A stretch of 64,000 nt of DNA from Bacteroidota bacterium (GCA_016124585.1 WGNL01000018.1:186001-250000), one strand, 5' to 3'; counted from the first letter of the stretch, positions 1-7,601 are shown. The notes: generated by a model from the sequence alone, not told the origin. Numbers and translations are program-made.

Positions 1-322
1 CCCTAAATTCAATAGCTTCCCGGCTGTTGGGGCGTAGCGCCCAGTCCATCTGCAATTTATTAAAAGCTGCGAAGGCAAAGCTTTCGCCCTTAAGCTTGTT
101 GTTGAAAAAGGCCAGCACTTTGACCTTTTTGCCAGCTTTTTTGAGCTGCTCGGCATAGTCGAGTACTGTTTCCCGTTCTGCCTTCTCCGTGCCATCGAAT
201 AGGATGCCAATGGATGAAGCATTATCAAGGTACATGGAAGCCCGTTGAGGCTTGTGCGCTGGCAGTTCTTTTTTTAAAAAAGAACGGTGTAAACGCAAGC
301 GAATTCGTTCTAAAAACTGCAT
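1..322 (-). CDS. DUF6913-family protein, C-terminus cut by window edge
   Basis: The reading frame runs off the window start, so only the N-terminal 107 residues are visible. It begins MQFLERIRLRLHRSFLKK and continues with a block around SIGILFDGT, then LDYAEQLKKAGKKVKVLAFF. This pattern matches the small Bacteroidota family DUF6913 as I remember it; its function is unknown. The ATG at 322 is the first in frame; a GTG further upstream (codons for VVSAFFIEN) is possible. It lies 52 bp downstream of accA on the same strand and may be cotranscribed with it. Confidence 0.65.
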   Translation of the reverse strand, partial: MQFLERIRLRLHRSFLKKELPAHKPQRASMYLDNASSIGILFDGTEKAERETVLDYAEQLKKAGKKVKVLAFFNNKLKGESFAFAAFNKLQMDWALRPNSREAIEFR

Positions 323-374
323 GTTGTGCAGGCGTTTGTTTTCGATAAAAAATGCCGAGACCACTAAAAAAATA

Positions 375-1364
375 TCAAGCCTCAGTTTTTTCCTCCGCTT
401 CAATGGCGGCAGGAATAGTGTCATAAACGCCCATGGAACTGTACTTGTTGATGCGAGCTTCTACCAGCTCGTCCGGTGTAAGTTTTCCCAAGTTGGCCAG
501 GGCCTTTTTCAAGTATGTTTTCAAAATGACCGCCATCTCTTCCGGCGCAGAATGTGCGCCACCGAGCGGTTCTTCGATAATACCATCAATAAGTCCGAAT
601 GATAGCATGTTCTCTGCAGTAAGTTTCAAAGCTTCTGCGGCCTGTTCCTTAAAGTCCCATGTCCTCCAGAGGATTGTCGAGCAATTTTCAGGACTGATAA
701 CTGAATACCAAGAATTTTCGAGCATGAAAACCTGATCGCCCAAGCCGATGCCAATGGCTCCGCCCGATGCACCTTCTCCGATTACAACGCAGACGATGGG
801 TACTTCCAGTTTCGCCATTTCAAACAAGTTGCGGGCAATGGCCTCTGCCTGTCCCCGTTCCTCCGCCTCGATACCTGGGAATGCACCCGGTGTATCAATC
901 AACGTGATGACGGGGAAGCCAAACCGCTCCGCCATTTTCATCAGCCGCAGCGCCTTTCGGTAGCCTTCTGGATTGGCCATCCCGAAGTTACGGTACTGGC
1001 GCATCTTGGTGTTGGTACCTTTTTGCTGGCCCAAAATCATGACCGTTTGCCCATCAATATCAGCCAAACCACCTACTATCGCCTTGTCATCTCCGAAGTG
1101 ACGGTCGCCGTGCAATTCAACGAAATTACTACAGATTTGCTCAATATAAAACAAGGTATAAGGCCGTTCGGGGTGGCGAGAAAGTTGCACCCGCTGCCAA
1201 GGTGTGATGTTATCGTAGATTTCTTTTCGTTTTGCGTTGATTTTGGCCTCCAACTCCTCAATCATCGGCGACACATCAAGGTCGCCCTCTTCGCCTACTT
1301 GCTTGATTTTATCCAGTTGCTCAAACAAGCTTTCCAACGGTTTTTCAAAATCCAAAAAAACCAT
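375..1364 (-). CDS. accA: Acetyl-CoA carboxylase carboxyltransferase subunit alpha
   Basis: AccA pairs with AccD to transfer the carboxyl group from biotin to acetyl-CoA, the first step of fatty acid synthesis in the cytoplasm. The protein is 329 residues (E. coli 319). It opens with the typical [11 protein letters not shown] segment and a helical region, and carries the crotonase-fold core with [10 protein letters not shown], the [18 protein letters not shown] segment and the glycine-rich [15 protein letters not shown] oxyanion region followed by YSVISPE. I start it at the ATG at 1364, because the 19 codons upstream (from an ATG at 1421) do not resemble the family and lie in the probable 5' leader. 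Family assignment is secure. Confidence 0.96.
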   Translation of the reverse strand: MVFLDFEKPLESLFEQLDKIKQVGEEGDLDVSPMIEELEAKINAKRKEIYDNITPWQRVQLSRHPERPYTLFYIEQICSNFVELHGDRHFGDDKAIVGGLADIDGQTVMILGQQKGTNTKMRQYRNFGMANPEGYRKALRLMKMAERFGFPVITLIDTPGAFPGIEAEERGQAEAIARNLFEMAKLEVPIVCVVIGEGASGGAIGIGLGDQVFMLENSWYSVISPENCSTILWRTWDFKEQAAEALKLTAENMLSFGLIDGIIEEPLGGAHSAPEEMAVILKTYLKKALANLGKLTPDELVEARINKYSSMGVYDTIPAAIEAEEKTEA

Positions 1365-1441
1365 AAAAAAAGTGGTTGTGTTTGCTTTTCGTTTCCGGTG
1401 GGGCGGCCGAAAATCCAGCATCCTGTGTTTTTAATGAATGA

Positions 1442-1449
1442 CAAAGTTA
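1442..1449 (-). promoter_or_regulatory. Probable promoter -7 element of accA
   Basis: On the minus strand this reads TAACTTTG, a match to the Bacteroidota TAnnTTTG element, about 78 nt upstream of the accA ATG. No good TTG lies at the usual distance, so the upstream half is weak. Confidence 0.4.
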
Positions 1450-1508
1450 GCAAACCCTAGTCAGTCCCAGCTAGTGGCAATATTTTTTTTACTTTTTTTC
1501 GACAGTGG

Positions 1509-1539
1509 TTGCTTGTGAAAAAAACAAGTTATACATTTG
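1509..1539 (+). promoter_or_regulatory. Promoter of tRNA-Asp
   Basis: TTG at 1509-1511 and TACATTTG at 1532-1539 are separated by 20 nt, matching the Bacteroidota sigma-ABfr consensus (TTG, 17-23 nt, TAnnTTTG). The tRNA begins 36 nt downstream. Confidence 0.7.
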
Positions 1540-1575
1540 CGTCCGCTTTTGAAAGGAAGGCGAATTTACAAAGAT

Positions 1576-1649
1576 GGTTCGGTAGTTCAGTTGGTTAGAA
1601 TACCTGCCTGTCACGCAGGGGGTCGCGGGTTCGAGTCCCGTCCGGACCG
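1576..1649 (+). tRNA. tRNA-Asp (anticodon GUC)
   Basis: A complete cloverleaf can be drawn. The acceptor stem GGTTCGG pairs with CCGGACC (one U:G), the D-arm contains AGTTCAGTTGGTTAGAAT, the anticodon stem-loop is CCTGC-CTGTCAC-GCAGG with anticodon GTC, and the T-arm is GCGGGTTCGAGTCCCGT. The discriminator base is G at 1649; CCA is not encoded. GUC reads Asp codons. Confidence 0.97.
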
Positions 1650-1667
1650 CTTTCAGAGAATCAAGAA

Positions 1668-1700
1668 AGCCTTACAAGTTCACACTTGTGAGGCTTTTTT
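1668..1700 (+). terminator. Rho-independent terminator of tRNA-Asp
   Basis: The arms AGCCTTACAAGT and ACTTGTGAGGCT pair over 12 bp (one G:U) around a 4-nt loop and are followed by six T. It sits 18 nt after the tRNA. Confidence 0.85.
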
Positions 1701-1762
1701 GTTTTTGCGTGCATCATTTTGCTTTTCTAGGTAAGGCCCCATATTCCCAATTGCTCAAAAAC

Positions 1763-1995
1763 CTAGCTGTCTTGAACAATCTTCTCCAAATTTTCATGCC
1801 CTACTGCTTCCGACAAAACCAAGATTCGAAATTGGAGGTCGGCAAATAAATATCCACCGCCAGCATGTGTTGGAAATACTTTCCAAACAAAACAGTGCCC
1901 GTTGTTTTCGCCGATTCAAAATTCTTGATATTTTCCTAAGAGAAGAAAATGCTCACCATCGATTCGCACTGCCGAATCGTGGCCTTTTTTAACTG
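1763..1995 (-). pseudogene. hemL: Decayed C-terminal remnant of glutamate-1-semialdehyde aminomutase (hemL)
   Basis: Translating the minus strand gives SMVSIFFS, an in-frame stop (TAG at 1936-1938), then ENIKNFESAKTTG, FGKYFQHMLAVDIYLPTSNF, ESWF, a frameshift near 1813-1820, then LSEAVGHENLEKIVQDS and a stop at 1763-1765. This follows the C-terminus of HemL (GSMxSxFF, FxKYFHAMLxxGIYLPPSxFES, FLSxAHxxEDLxxT) almost segment for segment. About 75 codons survive out of roughly 430, with at least one stop and one frameshift, so it is a relic. It starts directly after the hemA stop codon, which preserves the usual hemA-hemL adjacency. Family recognition is from memory of conserved HemL motifs, not a search. 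Confidence 0.75.
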
Positions 1996-2001
1996 AATTA
2001 C

Positions 2002-3051
2002 TCAGCCTGTTGGCTGGTGCGTGAGCCTACGGTGATTTTTAATTGGATGATGCAATTTTTGGGTTTGGTAAAAAATCCGGCGGCGGTTCCAGTCCTCAAA
2101 CTGGGCCACTTGGCCGTCTACGATGTCCCTAACTTTACGGACATCTTCGGTGCGCTGTTTCAATGTGGAAGCGCTGAACTCAGCGATGGTGTCCAAATCA
2201 AAATAGCGATGCGAAGCGGCCACGTCTGACGTAAAATTGCAAGGTATGCCCAAATCAAATAGGAGGCATTGGCCTCTTTTCTTCAAAAAACTTTCGTCAA
2301 AAAAAGGTTTTTCAACCTGAATTGCCGAGATGATGGTGCTGAATTTTTGCATCTCCGACTCCAATTGTCCGAAGTGAAAATAGTCGGCCCCGAATTCTTC
2401 GGCCAGCAACCCCGCCTTTTCGATGGAGCGGTTGGTGAGGACGATTTTCCGATTGGGCAGCACTTTTTGCAAATATTTCAGCGAAAGCGTAATCATTTCG
2501 CCTGCGCCGATGAGTAAAATAGACTCGTCATCCCTCGTCTCTTTTTGGATTATTTTGGCAATTTGGTAAGGTGTGGAAATGCTGCCATTGTTGAAATTCG
2601 TCTCTTTTCTAACCTGCCGACCGCACTCGATGGCTGTGCTGATAATCCGCTCCCAAATACCGCTCAACGAGTAGTTCTTTTTTTGAAAAAGGAAGGCTTC
2701 CTTCAACTGCCCAAGTATTTCGTTATCGCCGATGACCTTGGAATCGAGGCCGCAAGTGACTTGGAATAGGTGTCGGACTGTTTCTAAACCGTTGAACTTG
2801 TAAATTTTTTCAGTTGGCAAATTGGCCAAACCCACCGTTTCTGCCCAAGTCTCCAGAATGGTTTGCTTGTTTTGATTTTTAAAATAAATCTCCGTCCGAT
2901 TGCAAGTGGAGAGCAAGAAGCCATCGAAGGCCGTTTTGGCAGTGATGCTTTTCAAAAAAAGCGACCGCCGAACCCCGTTCAGACTGACGGCACTCAGCAA
3001 AGCTGTGTTTGCTGTTCGGTGGTTGATTCCTATAATTTGATACTCGTACAT
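2002..3051 (-). CDS. hemA: Glutamyl-tRNA reductase, short C-terminus
   Basis: HemA reduces glutamyl-tRNA(Glu) to glutamate-1-semialdehyde, the start of C5 tetrapyrrole synthesis. The protein is 349 residues. It begins MYEYQIIGINHRTAN, has the catalytic STCNRTEIY motif with Cys50, a glutamyl-tRNA-binding domain, and an NADPH domain opening ILLIGAGEM. The family usually runs to about 410-450 residues; here the C-terminal dimerisation domain stops soon after its first helix (VAQFEDWNRRR), and the last 15 or so residues look unrelated. I start at the ATG at 3051 because the 21 upstream codons are not family-like. It is the last intact gene of the sulfite/siroheme operon, 26 bp after cysH. Whether it works without a full dimerisation domain is uncertain. 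Confidence 0.9.
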   Translation of the reverse strand: MYEYQIIGINHRTANTALLSAVSLNGVRRSLFLKSITAKTAFDGFLLSTCNRTEIYFKNQNKQTILETWAETVGLANLPTEKIYKFNGLETVRHLFQVTCGLDSKVIGDNEILGQLKEAFLFQKKNYSLSGIWERIISTAIECGRQVRKETNFNNGSISTPYQIAKIIQKETRDDESILLIGAGEMITLSLKYLQKVLPNRKIVLTNRSIEKAGLLAEEFGADYFHFGQLESEMQKFSTIISAIQVEKPFFDESFLKKRGQCLLFDLGIPCNFTSDVAASHRYFDLDTIAEFSASTLKQRTEDVRKVRDIVDGQVAQFEDWNRRRIFYQTQKLHHPIKNHRRLTHQPTG

Positions 3052-3077
3052 CTTGATATTTGAATTTGAGTGTGTGC

Positions 3078-3791
3078 CTATTTTTTGGTGTAATATTTTA
3101 CATGCAGCCCACACTCCGTCTGCCCTCTGTCCGACCAGCGGCCTGCCCGCCCCTCGCCCTTGATGGTGCAGTGCGTACAGCCGATAGAGCCGTAGCCGAC
3201 ATGTGCCAGCGGGTGCATTGGCAGTTTGAGTTTGTCCAATTCCTCGTTGAATTTCGCTTCTGGCAAGTGAAGGAGGGGATGATATTTCAGAATATCCCCT
3301 TGTTTTTCAAACATTTGCAAGCCCGCCCGAAAAGAAGTCTGGTAGGCCATCAGGCTGCTGACCCAGACTTTGTGCTGCATGACGATATGGTCGAGCGGCG
3401 CAATTTTATTGATGGTGCAGCACATTTTTGGATGTTCATTCCACCATTCCTCTTCTTCGGTGAGCCGGTGTGGTTCCTCGTCAGGGTGTAGGCTGATGAT
3501 GTTCACATCATAAATGTCCTCAATCATTTCCTTGTAGCGAAGGGTCTCTTTGAAATGAAAACCCGTGTCCACGAAGTAGATTTTTTGACCCGGATTTACC
3601 TGTGAAATCAGGTGAATCAAGTAAATTGACTTCGTTCCAAAGGAGGTTGTTACCAATATTTCATCCTCATTGAAAACCTTGTACAATTTGCGCAAGCCTT
3701 CGATGGCTTCCAGCTTATCGAACCGATAGTTCAAGGCCCAGCGGTCCAGTTTTTTGACCTTGAGGTAGGGAATTACTTTCTCTAGTGTCAT
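3078..3791 (-). CDS. cysH: Phosphoadenylyl/adenylyl-sulfate reductase (APS reductase type)
   Basis: This enzyme reduces activated sulfate to sulfite with thioredoxin. The 237-residue protein has the PP-loop-type core (TTSFGTKSIYLIHL, FVDTGFHF), the iron-sulfur ligand pairs Cys124-Cys125 and Cys205-x-x-Cys208, and the C-terminal catalytic ECGLH motif (Cys227). The CC...CxxC quartet marks the 4Fe-4S form that usually takes APS rather than PAPS. Its ATG overlaps the stop of the upstream gene by 4 bp (ATGA), so the two are translationally coupled. It supplies the sulfite used by the reductase encoded first in the operon. Confidence 0.95.
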   Translation of the reverse strand: MTLEKVIPYLKVKKLDRWALNYRFDKLEAIEGLRKLYKVFNEDEILVTTSFGTKSIYLIHLISQVNPGQKIYFVDTGFHFKETLRYKEMIEDIYDVNIISLHPDEEPHRLTEEEEWWNEHPKMCCTINKIAPLDHIVMQHKVWVSSLMAYQTSFRAGLQMFEKQGDILKYHPLLHLPEAKFNEELDKLKLPMHPLAHVGYGSIGCTHCTIKGEGRAGRWSDRGQTECGLHVKYYTKK

Positions 3792-4372
3792 TGGATTAGC
3801 TCTTTTGTTAGCTGGTTTAGTGTGCTGACTTTTGTTTCAAAATCCTTCTTCAAAGTGTTTCGATAGGCGTTTAATGTTTCTGCCAAATCGTCAATTTCAT
3901 CCGGCAGCATTTCTTCGAAAAACTGGCGCAGCCGTTTGGTCAGGGTGGGAGATTTGCCGTTGGTGGAAATGGCAATTTTCACGTTCCCTTTGTTCACGAT
4001 GCCGCCCATGTAAAAGTCGCAGCGGGGCGGGTCATCGGCTACGTTCACCAGCACTTTTTGGGCATTGGCGCATTGTTTCACAAAAGCGTTTACAGCCTCA
4101 ATGCAGGTGGCGGCGATGACGATTTGGTGGCCGTTGATGTCGCTTGCTTGAAATTCCCGCTGCACGATTTTGACGTTTGGTGCGGCATGTTTTTCAATCA
4201 CCGCCAACACTTTCAGTCGCACCTCCGGCGCCACGATGGTCACTTGGCTCAGCGGGCTGCTTTTCAGCAAAAAATTGAGCTTTTCTTCGCAAACATAGCC
4301 ACCCCCGACGATGAGGAAGCGAATTTGGTGTGCTTTAAGAAAAATCGGAAACAAGTAGTTTTTCTGCTCCAT
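3788..4372 (-). CDS. Precorrin-2 dehydrogenase / sirohydrochlorin ferrochelatase family
   Basis: The 194-residue protein matches the N-terminal half of CysG and the Met8p/SirC family: an NAD-binding GGGYVCEEK near residue 23, VTIVAPE, an ATCIEAVN segment, VNVADDPPRCDFYMGGIV, and ISTNGKSPTLTKRLR. It oxidises precorrin-2 to sirohydrochlorin and, in the bifunctional members, inserts iron to give siroheme. Its start overlaps the end of cobA by 38 bp, and its stop overlaps the cysH ATG, so it sits in a tightly packed operon. Whether it also chelates iron cannot be told from the sequence. Confidence 0.9.
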   Translation of the reverse strand: MEQKNYLFPIFLKAHQIRFLIVGGGYVCEEKLNFLLKSSPLSQVTIVAPEVRLKVLAVIEKHAAPNVKIVQREFQASDINGHQIVIAATCIEAVNAFVKQCANAQKVLVNVADDPPRCDFYMGGIVNKGNVKIAISTNGKSPTLTKRLRQFFEEMLPDEIDDLAETLNAYRNTLKKDFETKVSTLNQLTKELIQ

Positions 4373-5099
4373 TGGGAATACGATTTTTAAGATTCACCAC
4401 TTCCCCAATCACAATAATGGCTGGGGTTTGCACTTGATTTTTCTTCACTTCTTCAACGATGGTCTCCATCGTTCCGAAAGCCGTTTTTTGGTTTTCCAAC
4501 GAACCATTTTGAATGACCACCGCAGGCAATTTTGCTAGCCCATTTTGTTGGTAGTGTGCGGCTATTTTACCCAGTTGATGAAGGCCCATCAACACGACCC
4601 GTGTACCTGACAAGTACACTGAATCCAGTATTTCTTCGTTCAGCTCTCCATCTTTGGTTGTGGCACTAAACACATGGAAACTGCGGCTGACACACCGATG
4701 CGTGATGGGAATTTGCAGCAAACCCAACAGTGAGGTGGCACTTGAAACGCCCGGCACGACCGTTGTTTCGATACCGAATTGCGCAGCAAACTCCAATTCC
4801 TCAAAGCCCCGCCCAAAAACGAATGGGTCACCACCCTTCAGCCGAACGACATGCCCAAATTCCCAAGCATAGCCCACAATGGTCTCGTTGATAACTTCCT
4901 GCTTCAAGGAATGGTGGCCCTGTCGCTTACCGACGTATTCCACAACTTTAGCGTTTTGGGCAAATGCCAACAAATCGTCGTTGGCAAGGGCGTCGTACAA
5001 CACCACATCTGCCGCTTCTAGGGCTTTGATGCCCTTCAGTGTGATAAGCTCCGGATCGCCGGGGCCTGCTCCGACCAGTGTTAATTTTGGATTTTTCAT
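4335..5099 (-). CDS. cobA: Uroporphyrinogen-III C-methyltransferase (SUMT)
   Basis: SUMT methylates uroporphyrinogen III twice with S-adenosylmethionine to give precorrin-2, the branch to siroheme. The 254-residue protein shows the family signatures in order: VGAGPGDPELITLKG at the N-terminus, VVLYDAL, VVRLKGGDPFVFGRGFEE, VPGVSSA and PITHR. It overlaps the sulfite reductase stop by 4 bp (ATGA). Together with the downstream dehydrogenase it makes the siroheme cofactor of the reductase encoded just upstream. Confidence 0.95.
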   Translation of the reverse strand: MKNPKLTLVGAGPGDPELITLKGIKALEAADVVLYDALANDDLLAFAQNAKVVEYVGKRQGHHSLKQEVINETIVGYAWEFGHVVRLKGGDPFVFGRGFEELEFAAQFGIETTVVPGVSSATSLLGLLQIPITHRCVSRSFHVFSATTKDGELNEEILDSVYLSGTRVVLMGLHQLGKIAAHYQQNGLAKLPAVVIQNGSLENQKTAFGTMETIVEEVKKNQVQTPAIIVIGEVVNLKNRIPNGAEKLLVSDFS

Positions 5100-7234
5100 G
5101 CTCTGTAAAAATCTGCGATGACGGCTTTATCCACTTTGGCTTCAATCAATTGAGCGGCTCGCATATCGTAGGCTTCATTGTGAAATGCCTTGGCGATAGC
5201 CAAATAATCAGTAGCAAAGTCCTCGGTCGGCTGGTTTTTGTTGATGGCAGTAGCCAGTCCAACGAAGTCGGTCGTGGTGAGGATAAGCCCTTTGTCCACG
5301 AATTCTTTCTGGAAATCTTCGATGATTTTCTGGTGGGTATTGCAGCGTACATCCTCGGCCAGCAACAGCGCTTTGGCAGACACCACCAAGCTTGCGTAAG
5401 CATTGTAGATAGCCCCCTGCCAATTTTGCTCATGGAAATAATGGTCAGCGTCAGCCAACTTAGTTCCTGCGTCGTTCAGGATGGTGGCAATCACGTCCAT
5501 AGCTGCCCCTGCACATTCGCCGACGCCGATGGCCTGGACGTATTCCGCTTCCACATTTCCCCAATCCTTATAATCCTCATCGCTCAGACTGGATGTTTCA
5601 GCAAGCGGTTTCAGCAAATCGTAGAAATAGGATTTCTCGTGGTCGTAGTAGTATTCATTGAAGGTTTGGCCGCTTTTTTTTGTGCTCAAAAAATCATTCA
5701 CCAACAGTCGAACAGCATCTGGGATGCGCTTGGTAGGCAATTTTATCACCTTGTCACCGATGTATGTCTTGCCGTTTGGCTCAATGCCGCCACCGAGCAC
5801 CACCTGCATGGCAGGGGCTACTTTCCCCCCTACCTTGATGGAACTTCCGTGAAAGCCAATCTGGGCAGCCATGTGCTGACCGCAGGAATTCATGCAGCCG
5901 CTGATTTTGATTTGGATGTCTTTTTCGAGCAATAAATCGGGGTATTCGGCGGCTATGATTTCATCCAATTTGGTCGCTAAGCCTGTGCTATTGGTAACTC
6001 CCAAATTGCAGGTGTCTGTGCCTGGGCAAGCCGTGATGTCAGTGATTGAGCCAAATCCGACCTCCGCCAAGCCCAATTTTTTTAGTGCCAAATAAAGTGG
6101 AGCAAGTGCTTCGGGGCGAACATGGCGGAGCAAAAAACCTTGGTTCACGGTAATGCGGATGTCATCGGCAGCGTAGGTTTTGGCCACAGCAGCGAACTGT
6201 CGGGCCGTTTCAGCATCAATATTGCCAAGCTGAACTTTTAGGTTTACTCCGTAAAATCCAGCTTGTTTTTGAGCAAAAACATTGGCGGTTTTCCAACGGG
6301 AAAACTCAGGTTCATTCACTTGGGTGGTCGCCCAGTCAGTATCAACGGTCGGTGCTTCCGCTTCCTTCCAAGCTTCGTGATTTACGGGGATGGAATCTTT
6401 GGCGACCGCAGTTTTTTCAATATCCACCAAGCGGAGGAATTCTTCCAAGCCAATATCTTTTACCAAAAACTTCAAGCGGGCCTTGTGGCGTTTTTCCCGC
6501 TCGCCCATCCGGTCAAACACACGGATGGCTGCCTCTGTGAACGATAAAAATTGGTCTTCCTCGATAAATTCAAAAGCAGTTTGCGCTACGAAAGTCTGTG
6601 CACCCAAGCCCCCTCCGATCACGATTTTGAAGCCCCTTTTCCCATCCTGAATTTTTGGGATGTAGCCAAAATCGTGGAAGTACGTGTAGGCTGTATCAAA
6701 ATCACTGGAAGAAAAGGCAATCTTGATTTTTCGCCCCATCTCTTGGCTGATGGGGTTCCGAAGGAAGTGCTCGTACAATGCCTCGGCGTAGGGACTGATG
6801 TCGAACGGCTCGTACGAGTCAATGCCCGCATTTGCGGAAGCAGTGATGTTCCTGACCGTATTACCGCAAGCTTCCCTTGCGTTCAAATCCACCAAGGCCA
6901 TTTCCTGCCAAATAGCGGTGGCATCGTCGAGTTTCACGTAATGAAATTGGATGTTTTGGCGAGTGGTGAGGTGGAGGTTGCCAGTGGCGTATTTTTCAGA
7001 AATATTGGCTAGCGCAACAAGTTGGCGGGAAGTAAGCTTGCCCATCGGCAGCTTCGTGCGGAACATGTGGACGCCCTGCTGCCTTTGTCCGTACACACCC
7101 CGAGTCAGGCGGAAATGCTTAAAACGTTCCGCATCAATCTCGCCTTTTTTGAAGGACTGGATTTTTTTGTGCAGGTCGAGGATGTCTTGGACATTTCTGG
7201 GGTCCGGGATTTGATGTAAATTGGCAGTACTCAT
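5096..7234 (-). CDS. Siroheme-dependent sulfite (or nitrite) reductase with C-terminal HEPN-like domain
   Basis: This 712-residue hemoprotein has two ferredoxin-like/siroheme half-domains (HLTTRQNIQFH early; ITVNQGFLLRH in the second half) and the four cysteines that hold the 4Fe-4S/siroheme centre: Cys403 and Cys409 in ACPGTDTCNLG, Cys447 and Cys451 in SGCMNSCGQH. Ferredoxin-type reductases of this kind reduce sulfite to sulfide or nitrite to ammonia; the cysH and siroheme genes behind it favour sulfite. After about residue 555 there is an extra helical region of some 150 residues (around WQGAIYNAYASLVVSAKALL and RCNTH) that resembles HEPN domains. The first in-frame codon is TTG at 7240; I use the ATG at 7234. 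It is the first gene of the operon and lies just after two cysteine-type attenuators. Confidence 0.9.
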   Translation of the reverse strand: MSTANLHQIPDPRNVQDILDLHKKIQSFKKGEIDAERFKHFRLTRGVYGQRQQGVHMFRTKLPMGKLTSRQLVALANISEKYATGNLHLTTRQNIQFHYVKLDDATAIWQEMALVDLNAREACGNTVRNITASANAGIDSYEPFDISPYAEALYEHFLRNPISQEMGRKIKIAFSSSDFDTAYTYFHDFGYIPKIQDGKRGFKIVIGGGLGAQTFVAQTAFEFIEEDQFLSFTEAAIRVFDRMGEREKRHKARLKFLVKDIGLEEFLRLVDIEKTAVAKDSIPVNHEAWKEAEAPTVDTDWATTQVNEPEFSRWKTANVFAQKQAGFYGVNLKVQLGNIDAETARQFAAVAKTYAADDIRITVNQGFLLRHVRPEALAPLYLALKKLGLAEVGFGSITDITACPGTDTCNLGVTNSTGLATKLDEIIAAEYPDLLLEKDIQIKISGCMNSCGQHMAAQIGFHGSSIKVGGKVAPAMQVVLGGGIEPNGKTYIGDKVIKLPTKRIPDAVRLLVNDFLSTKKSGQTFNEYYYDHEKSYFYDLLKPLAETSSLSDEDYKDWGNVEAEYVQAIGVGECAGAAMDVIATILNDAGTKLADADHYFHEQNWQGAIYNAYASLVVSAKALLLAEDVRCNTHQKIIEDFQKEFVDKGLILTTTDFVGLATAINKNQPTEDFATDYLAIAKAFHNEAYDMRAAQLIEAKVDKAVIADFYRA

Positions 7235-7249
7235 CTTCAATATTTTTTA

Positions 7250-7290
7250 AAATGAAAAAGCCCTTTTGAGTATTCCTCAAAAGGGCTTTG
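7250..7290 (-). terminator. Attenuator terminator 2 of the sulfur operon
   Basis: Minus-strand arms AAGCCCTTTTGAG and CTCAAAAGGGCTT (13 bp, 5-nt loop) are followed by TTTTTCATTTT. It lies between the second Cys-rich leader ORF and the reductase ATG at 7234, the position expected for an attenuator. The preceding GAATCAAA is shared with terminator 1. Confidence 0.8.
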
Positions 7291-7313
7291 ATTCTTTCCA
7301 AAATGAAATAAAA

Positions 7314-7385
7314 TCATTGCAGGCGTTGAGAAATACTTGGTCGGCACGTACAGCAGCACATGGACATTTGACAACAGCAACGCAT
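7314..7385 (-). CDS. Cys-rich leader peptide 2 (attenuator uORF)
   Basis: A 23-codon ORF beginning MRCCCQMSMCCCTC and ending RPSISQRLQ, then TGA. Seven of the first 14 codons are Cys (TGC/TGT). It ends 24 nt before terminator 2. The start region (CATGCG/TTGCTGTTGTCAAAT) repeats that of leader 1, so the two modules look like diverged duplicates. By analogy with amino-acid leader peptides, a ribosome stalled on Cys codons when charged tRNA-Cys is low would let transcription continue into the sulfite reductase operon. The peptide itself probably has no function beyond this. Confidence 0.72.
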   Translation of the reverse strand: MRCCCQMSMCCCTCRPSISQRLQ

Positions 7386-7423
7386 GTTATTTTTCACAAA
7401 ATGATTTTTGAAAAAATTAGCAA

Positions 7424-7466
7424 TAAAAAAAGCCTTTCTGAAGTGAAATCCAGAAAGGCTTTTTTG
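7424..7466 (-). terminator. Attenuator terminator 1 of the sulfur operon
   Basis: Minus-strand arms AGCCTTTCTG and CAGAAAGGCT (extended by flanking A/T pairs) around a 10-nt loop are followed by seven T. It lies 19 nt after the stop of leader 1 and before leader 2. Because it precedes any full-length gene, a role in premature termination is the simplest reading. Confidence 0.82.
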
Positions 7467-7484
7467 ATTCTAAAAACGTCAGCA

Positions 7485-7541
7485 TCAAATAGCGGCTTTC
7501 CCAAATTTCAAGGAAGAAATTTGACAACAGCAGCAACACAT
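7485..7541 (-). CDS. Poly-Cys leader peptide 1 (attenuator uORF)
   Basis: An 18-codon ORF encoding MCCCCCQISSLKFGKAAI, with five consecutive Cys codons (TGT TGC TGC TGT TGT) right after the ATG. It starts about 29 nt after a strong promoter -7 element and ends 19 nt before terminator 1. A perfect 8-bp hairpin (CAAATTTC, 6-nt loop, GAAATTTG; 7502-7523) begins at the codon after the Cys run. AAAGCC in the leader (7494-7499) could pair with GGCTTT of the terminator's 3' arm, a possible alternative structure. Five Cys codons in a row are very unlikely by chance and match the pathway controlled downstream. Confidence 0.75.
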   Translation of the reverse strand: MCCCCCQISSLKFGKAAI

Positions 7542-7569
7542 GATATTTGTGACGGTTAAATTCATGTGG

Positions 7570-7601
7570 CAAAAGTATAGGGGCTTCAAGGAGATTGTCA
7601 A
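7570..7601 (-). promoter_or_regulatory. Promoter of the sulfite reductase/siroheme operon
   Basis: On the minus strand TTGACA (7601-7596) and TACTTTTG (7577-7570) are separated so that TTG and TAnnTTTG lie 21 nt apart, an excellent Bacteroidota promoter. The expected start site near 7563 leaves a short leader before the poly-Cys ORF at 7541. Confidence 0.75.

Noticed and set aside
2002-2100. Sequencing frameshift as the cause of the short HemA
   Set aside because: No other frame downstream continues the dimerisation domain; the sequence goes straight into the hemL relic.
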